Shown here: piece by piece, positions 2,837 to 5,047 of the stretch
How the letters are laid out: each line of letters opens with the position of its first letter
Numbering within the stretch: position 1 is the stretch's first letter
Notes under the pieces: generated by a model
What the model was told of the DNA's origin: nothing
What the model saw: the letters and a program-made list of their open reading frames with translations, nothing else
The model's database searches: none
DNA from: Methanomassiliicoccales archaeon
Lineage (GTDB): Archaea > Thermoplasmatota > Thermoplasmata > SG8-5
Assembly: GCA_030636255.1 (NCBI GenBank)
Contig: DAOVXH010000144.1
Coordinates: 1-5,047 of the forward strand
Direction of reading: 5' to 3'
Length of the DNA: 5,047 nt
Translations under genes and position numbers: made by a program

Positions 2837-5047
2837 ATGCAAACATGCACCAATTGTGGTACAGCATATGATGGATATGCTTGCCCGAGTTGTGGAATAG
2901 CACCTGGACAGAGTCAACAGGCTCCTCCACCTGCTTACAATCAACAATCGACCTATACTCCACCACCTCAGCAGCCTTCTACTGGCTATCAACAGCCACC
3001 AGCTTATGCGCCACCACCCCCACAGGGCCAATATCCACCGCCACCAGGCACTACACCGGTATACTCCCCAATACCTCCGGCGGCCCAGAAGACTGGCCCA
3101 AGCAAGACCTTGATAGTTCTATTGGTGGTCATTGTAGTTGTGATTGCCAGCATTGCCATGGCAGTAATGTTCATGGGAGTGACCAATCCGTTCAATGACG
3201 CGGTTGAAGTATTTACTGGAGACATAATCACCGGCTCAATGTCTGGAGCCGGAACCGATGACCTCTACAAGATTCTACTTGCACCTGGAGAAGTTCTCTA
3301 TGTGACACTCACTGGCCCTGGAGGAACTGATTTTGATTTATATGTCTATGAAAACGTACTATTTTGGGACGAGTACATAATCACTAGCAGTGCCACAGAT
3401 ACCAGCACCGAGACAATGACCTTTGTAGCCTGGGAAAGTGAGTATTACATTCTTGATGTATATTCATATGAGGGCAGTGGTGATTATACTCTTGACCTTA
3501 ATATTGTAGAAACAATAAGCTTGGATGATGGAGATAATTCCATATCCTCAGCATATCCACTGAACAGCGGAGATACAATATCTGACGGCCTGAATGAATA
3601 TTATGACGCAGATGATTATTATGAAGTATATGTCAATCAGGGCGAAATACTCTATGCATTCCTTGAGGTTCCAGTTCAGACAGCTACTGATTTTGACCTT
3701 TACATATATGATTCATCTGGCAGCCAGCTTGATGTTTCCGAGGCAGCCTATGGAAACGAGGAACTCAGCATATATTCACCCAGCGGTGGAAACTACTATG
3801 TTAATCCCTGGGCATATGATGGAATTGGTGTTTACTCGCTCTATGTGGAGACCTTCGAAGGCCCATCTTCTGACTACAATAATGACCTTGGCTCTGCCGA
3901 GGAGATATATGATGGAGCATCCTTCATGGATACATTGAACAGCTACGAGGGAACTGACAAGGATGATTATTTTGCCATCTACCTCTATGCTGGAGATTCC
4001 ATAACAGCCAGTATGACTGGCCCAGGTGATGCAGACTTTGACCTGTACATCTACGATGACTATGGTGATATTGTGGCAAGTTCCCTGGAAGTAACATCTT
4101 CTGAAACAATTGTATACTCTGCACCATACGAGGGCTACTACTACGTGAACCCATATGCCTACGACGGTTATGGAATATATGACCTGACTGTTGATATTGG
4201 AGGCAGTGGCTCATCTGTCTATGCCAATGCAGGATACGATAGATATGTCGGAACCGGAGAAAGCATAATGTTCGATGGTACTGGCTCAGGCGGTCAAATA
4301 GAATCATATGACTGGGACTTCGGCGATGGCTCAACAGGTACTGGCTCAGCACCAAGCCACACATACAGCGCCGCAGGCACATACTCTGTTACCCTGACTG
4401 TTTCTGACAATGTGAATACCGACACAGACACAATCACAGTGACAGTTCAGGACTCAGGTTCAATGCCAGGCAAGTATGCAGTTGTAATCGGAATCTCAGA
4501 TTATCAGGGAGATGGTGACCTTAACTTCTGCGACGAGGATGCAGAGAGCTGGGAAGCCTACCTAATCTCTCAGGGATACATAGTCCACACCCTCATTGAT
4601 ACCCAGGCAACAGCAGCCAATATCTATGACGAGATAGCATGGCTGGAGGCACAGGAAGAGGCAGGTGATTATGTTGCATTCTGTTTCTCCGGTCACGGGT
4701 TCTACTCTGACAGGGACAGGGAGTCTGGCCTTTGCGCCTGGAATGTTGAAGAACAGGAAGGCTGGATATTTGATTCAGACCTTGGAGCTGCCTTTGATAA
4801 CTTTGACAGCGACCATATATTCCTATTCTTTGATTCCTGCCACAGCGGTGGAATGGATAGCGTTGCTGGCCCAGGAAGATATGTCAGCCAGACTGCTGGT
4901 CAGCTGGAATATGGCCTTGATGACCCAAAGAGCGAGCATGGAATGTGGGTATACTGGTTCCTGGAATATGCAGTGAAGGACCTGGGATACACAGACCTTG
5001 TGCAGGCACATGATATTGCAGCACCACTGGCAACCAATGATGCATCA
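2837..5047 (+). CDS. Membrane-anchored PPC/PKD caspase-like (C14, metacaspase-type) peptidase, 3' end beyond window
   Basis: The reading frame is open from ATG 2837 to the window edge (737 codons seen). Residues 4-19 form a zinc ribbon (Cys4, Cys7, Cys16, Cys19). Residues 23-84 are a Pro/Gln/Tyr/Ala-rich linker. Lys85 and Lys90 precede one membrane helix (about 92-114), so the N-terminus should be inside and the rest outside. Three PPC-like beta domains follow (about 129-224, 245-340, 360-455), each with a DFDLY(V/I)Y strand (165, 285, 400). A PKD domain spans about 461-538 with YDWDFGDG (491-498) and PSHTYSAAGTYSVTLTV. The peptidase starts near 546 (KYAVVIGISDY); the dyad is His620 in CFSGHG and Cys668 in FFDSCHSGG. 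Cys565, Asp568, Ser618 and Asp666 match the S1 pocket known from metacaspases, predicting cleavage after Arg/Lys. About 190 residues of the peptidase are visible, so it may be nearly complete. Family and layout are clear; substrate and physiological role are unknown. Confidence 0.92.
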   Translation, partial: MQTCTNCGTAYDGYACPSCGIAPGQSQQAPPPAYNQQSTYTPPPQQPSTGYQQPPAYAPPPPQGQYPPPPGTTPVYSPIPPAAQKTGPSKTLIVLLVVIVVVIASIAMAVMFMGVTNPFNDAVEVFTGDIITGSMSGAGTDDLYKILLAPGEVLYVTLTGPGGTDFDLYVYENVLFWDEYIITSSATDTSTETMTFVAWESEYYILDVYSYEGSGDYTLDLNIVETISLDDGDNSISSAYPLNSGDTISDGLNEYYDADDYYEVYVNQGEILYAFLEVPVQTATDFDLYIYDSSGSQLDVSEAAYGNEELSIYSPSGGNYYVNPWAYDGIGVYSLYVETFEGPSSDYNNDLGSAEEIYDGASFMDTLNSYEGTDKDDYFAIYLYAGDSITASMTGPGDADFDLYIYDDYGDIVASSLEVTSSETIVYSAPYEGYYYVNPYAYDGYGIYDLTVDIGGSGSSVYANAGYDRYVGTGESIMFDGTGSGGQIESYDWDFGDGSTGTGSAPSHTYSAAGTYSVTLTVSDNVNTDTDTITVTVQDSGSMPGKYAVVIGISDYQGDGDLNFCDEDAESWEAYLISQGYIVHTLIDTQATAANIYDEIAWLEAQEEAGDYVAFCFSGHGFYSDRDRESGLCAWNVEEQEGWIFDSDLGAAFDNFDSDHIFLFFDSCHSGGMDSVAGPGRYVSQTAGQLEYGLDDPKSEHGMWVYWFLEYAVKDLGYTDLVQAHDIAAPLATNDAS
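3221..4198 (+). repeat. Three tandem PPC-like domain repeats within the protease gene
   Basis: Three protein-level repeats of about 95-100 residues are spaced about 115-120 residues apart. Shared marks are a GD.I...L opening, (D)DYY or DDLY early, G..L/I middle strands, the DFDLYVY/DFDLYIY strand, and a closing YY(V/I)...(A/S)Y(D/E)G.G.Y.L segment. Copies two and three are closest: both have YYVNP(W/Y)AYDG. The DNA itself has diverged, so recent duplication is unlikely. Such domains usually act as beta-sandwich stalks or substrate-binding modules on secreted peptidases. Confidence 0.75.

Noticed and set aside
2881..3198. 105-codon plus-strand frame at the start of the protease gene
   Set aside because: It is the +1/+2 shadow of the Pro/Gln linker and membrane helix. 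The frame from ATG 2837 has an SD, a zinc ribbon and stays open for 737 codons.
3924..4382. 152-codon open frame on the minus strand inside the protease gene
   Set aside because: It is antisense to clear PPC and PKD domains. Its product is a low-complexity mix rich in His, Arg, Ser and Gln, it has no SD, and no motif is recognisable.
4472..5047. Gingipain or clostripain (C25/C11) identity for the peptidase domain
   Set aside because: The SGHG and DSCHSGG motifs with a C-x-x-D segment near the domain start fit the C14 caspase/metacaspase group better. The families are related, so a fold-level relation remains.

Overview
The window looks archaeal, most likely from a Thermoplasmata-type euryarchaeote. 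The reasons are short A/T-rich boxes of TATA type upstream of genes, Shine-Dalgarno (SD) sites close to GGAGGTGA, CXXC zinc ribbons attached to membrane proteins, and a small CspA-type cold-shock protein. The lineage is an inference from style; no marker gene in the window fixes it.

Layout. (1) 56-247, minus strand: a cold-shock protein, with a possible hairpin/T-tract terminator beyond its end. (2) 433-1389, plus: an aldo/keto reductase with an intact catalytic tetrad. Two bases later comes 1392-1934, plus: a two-helix membrane protein with a winged-helix-like middle and a C-terminal zinc ribbon. (3) 1931-2836 looks empty of genes of ordinary size but is not. On the minus strand it holds a run of four very short ORFs (42, 26, 52 and 48 codons), each 4-20 bases from the next and each with its own SD. 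The last two encode related proteins, so this looks like an undescribed microprotein operon. After it, still on the minus strand, lies what reads as the last ~36 codons of a GNAT acetyltransferase whose front is missing; its stop codon overlaps the stop of the zinc-ribbon gene. (4) 2664-2760 is a control region between the minus-strand microprotein operon and the plus-strand protease gene. It has TATA boxes in both directions, an inverted repeat with 10-base arms around the minus-strand TATA box, and a second small inverted repeat where plus-strand transcription should start.

(5) From 2837 to the window edge is one long open gene, not closed within the window (737 codons seen). It encodes, in order: a cytoplasmic zinc ribbon, a Pro/Gln/Tyr-rich linker, one membrane helix, three tandem pre-peptidase C-terminal (PPC)-like beta domains, a PKD domain, and a caspase/metacaspase-type (C14) peptidase with both catalytic residues. 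It is probably a surface-anchored protease. Its S1-pocket residues match those of Arg/Lys-specific metacaspases, while the ~430-residue stalk has only three basic residues.

The two points that most deserve follow-up are the microprotein operon with its operator-like control region, and the membrane-tethered zinc-ribbon/PPC/PKD/metacaspase architecture that it faces.
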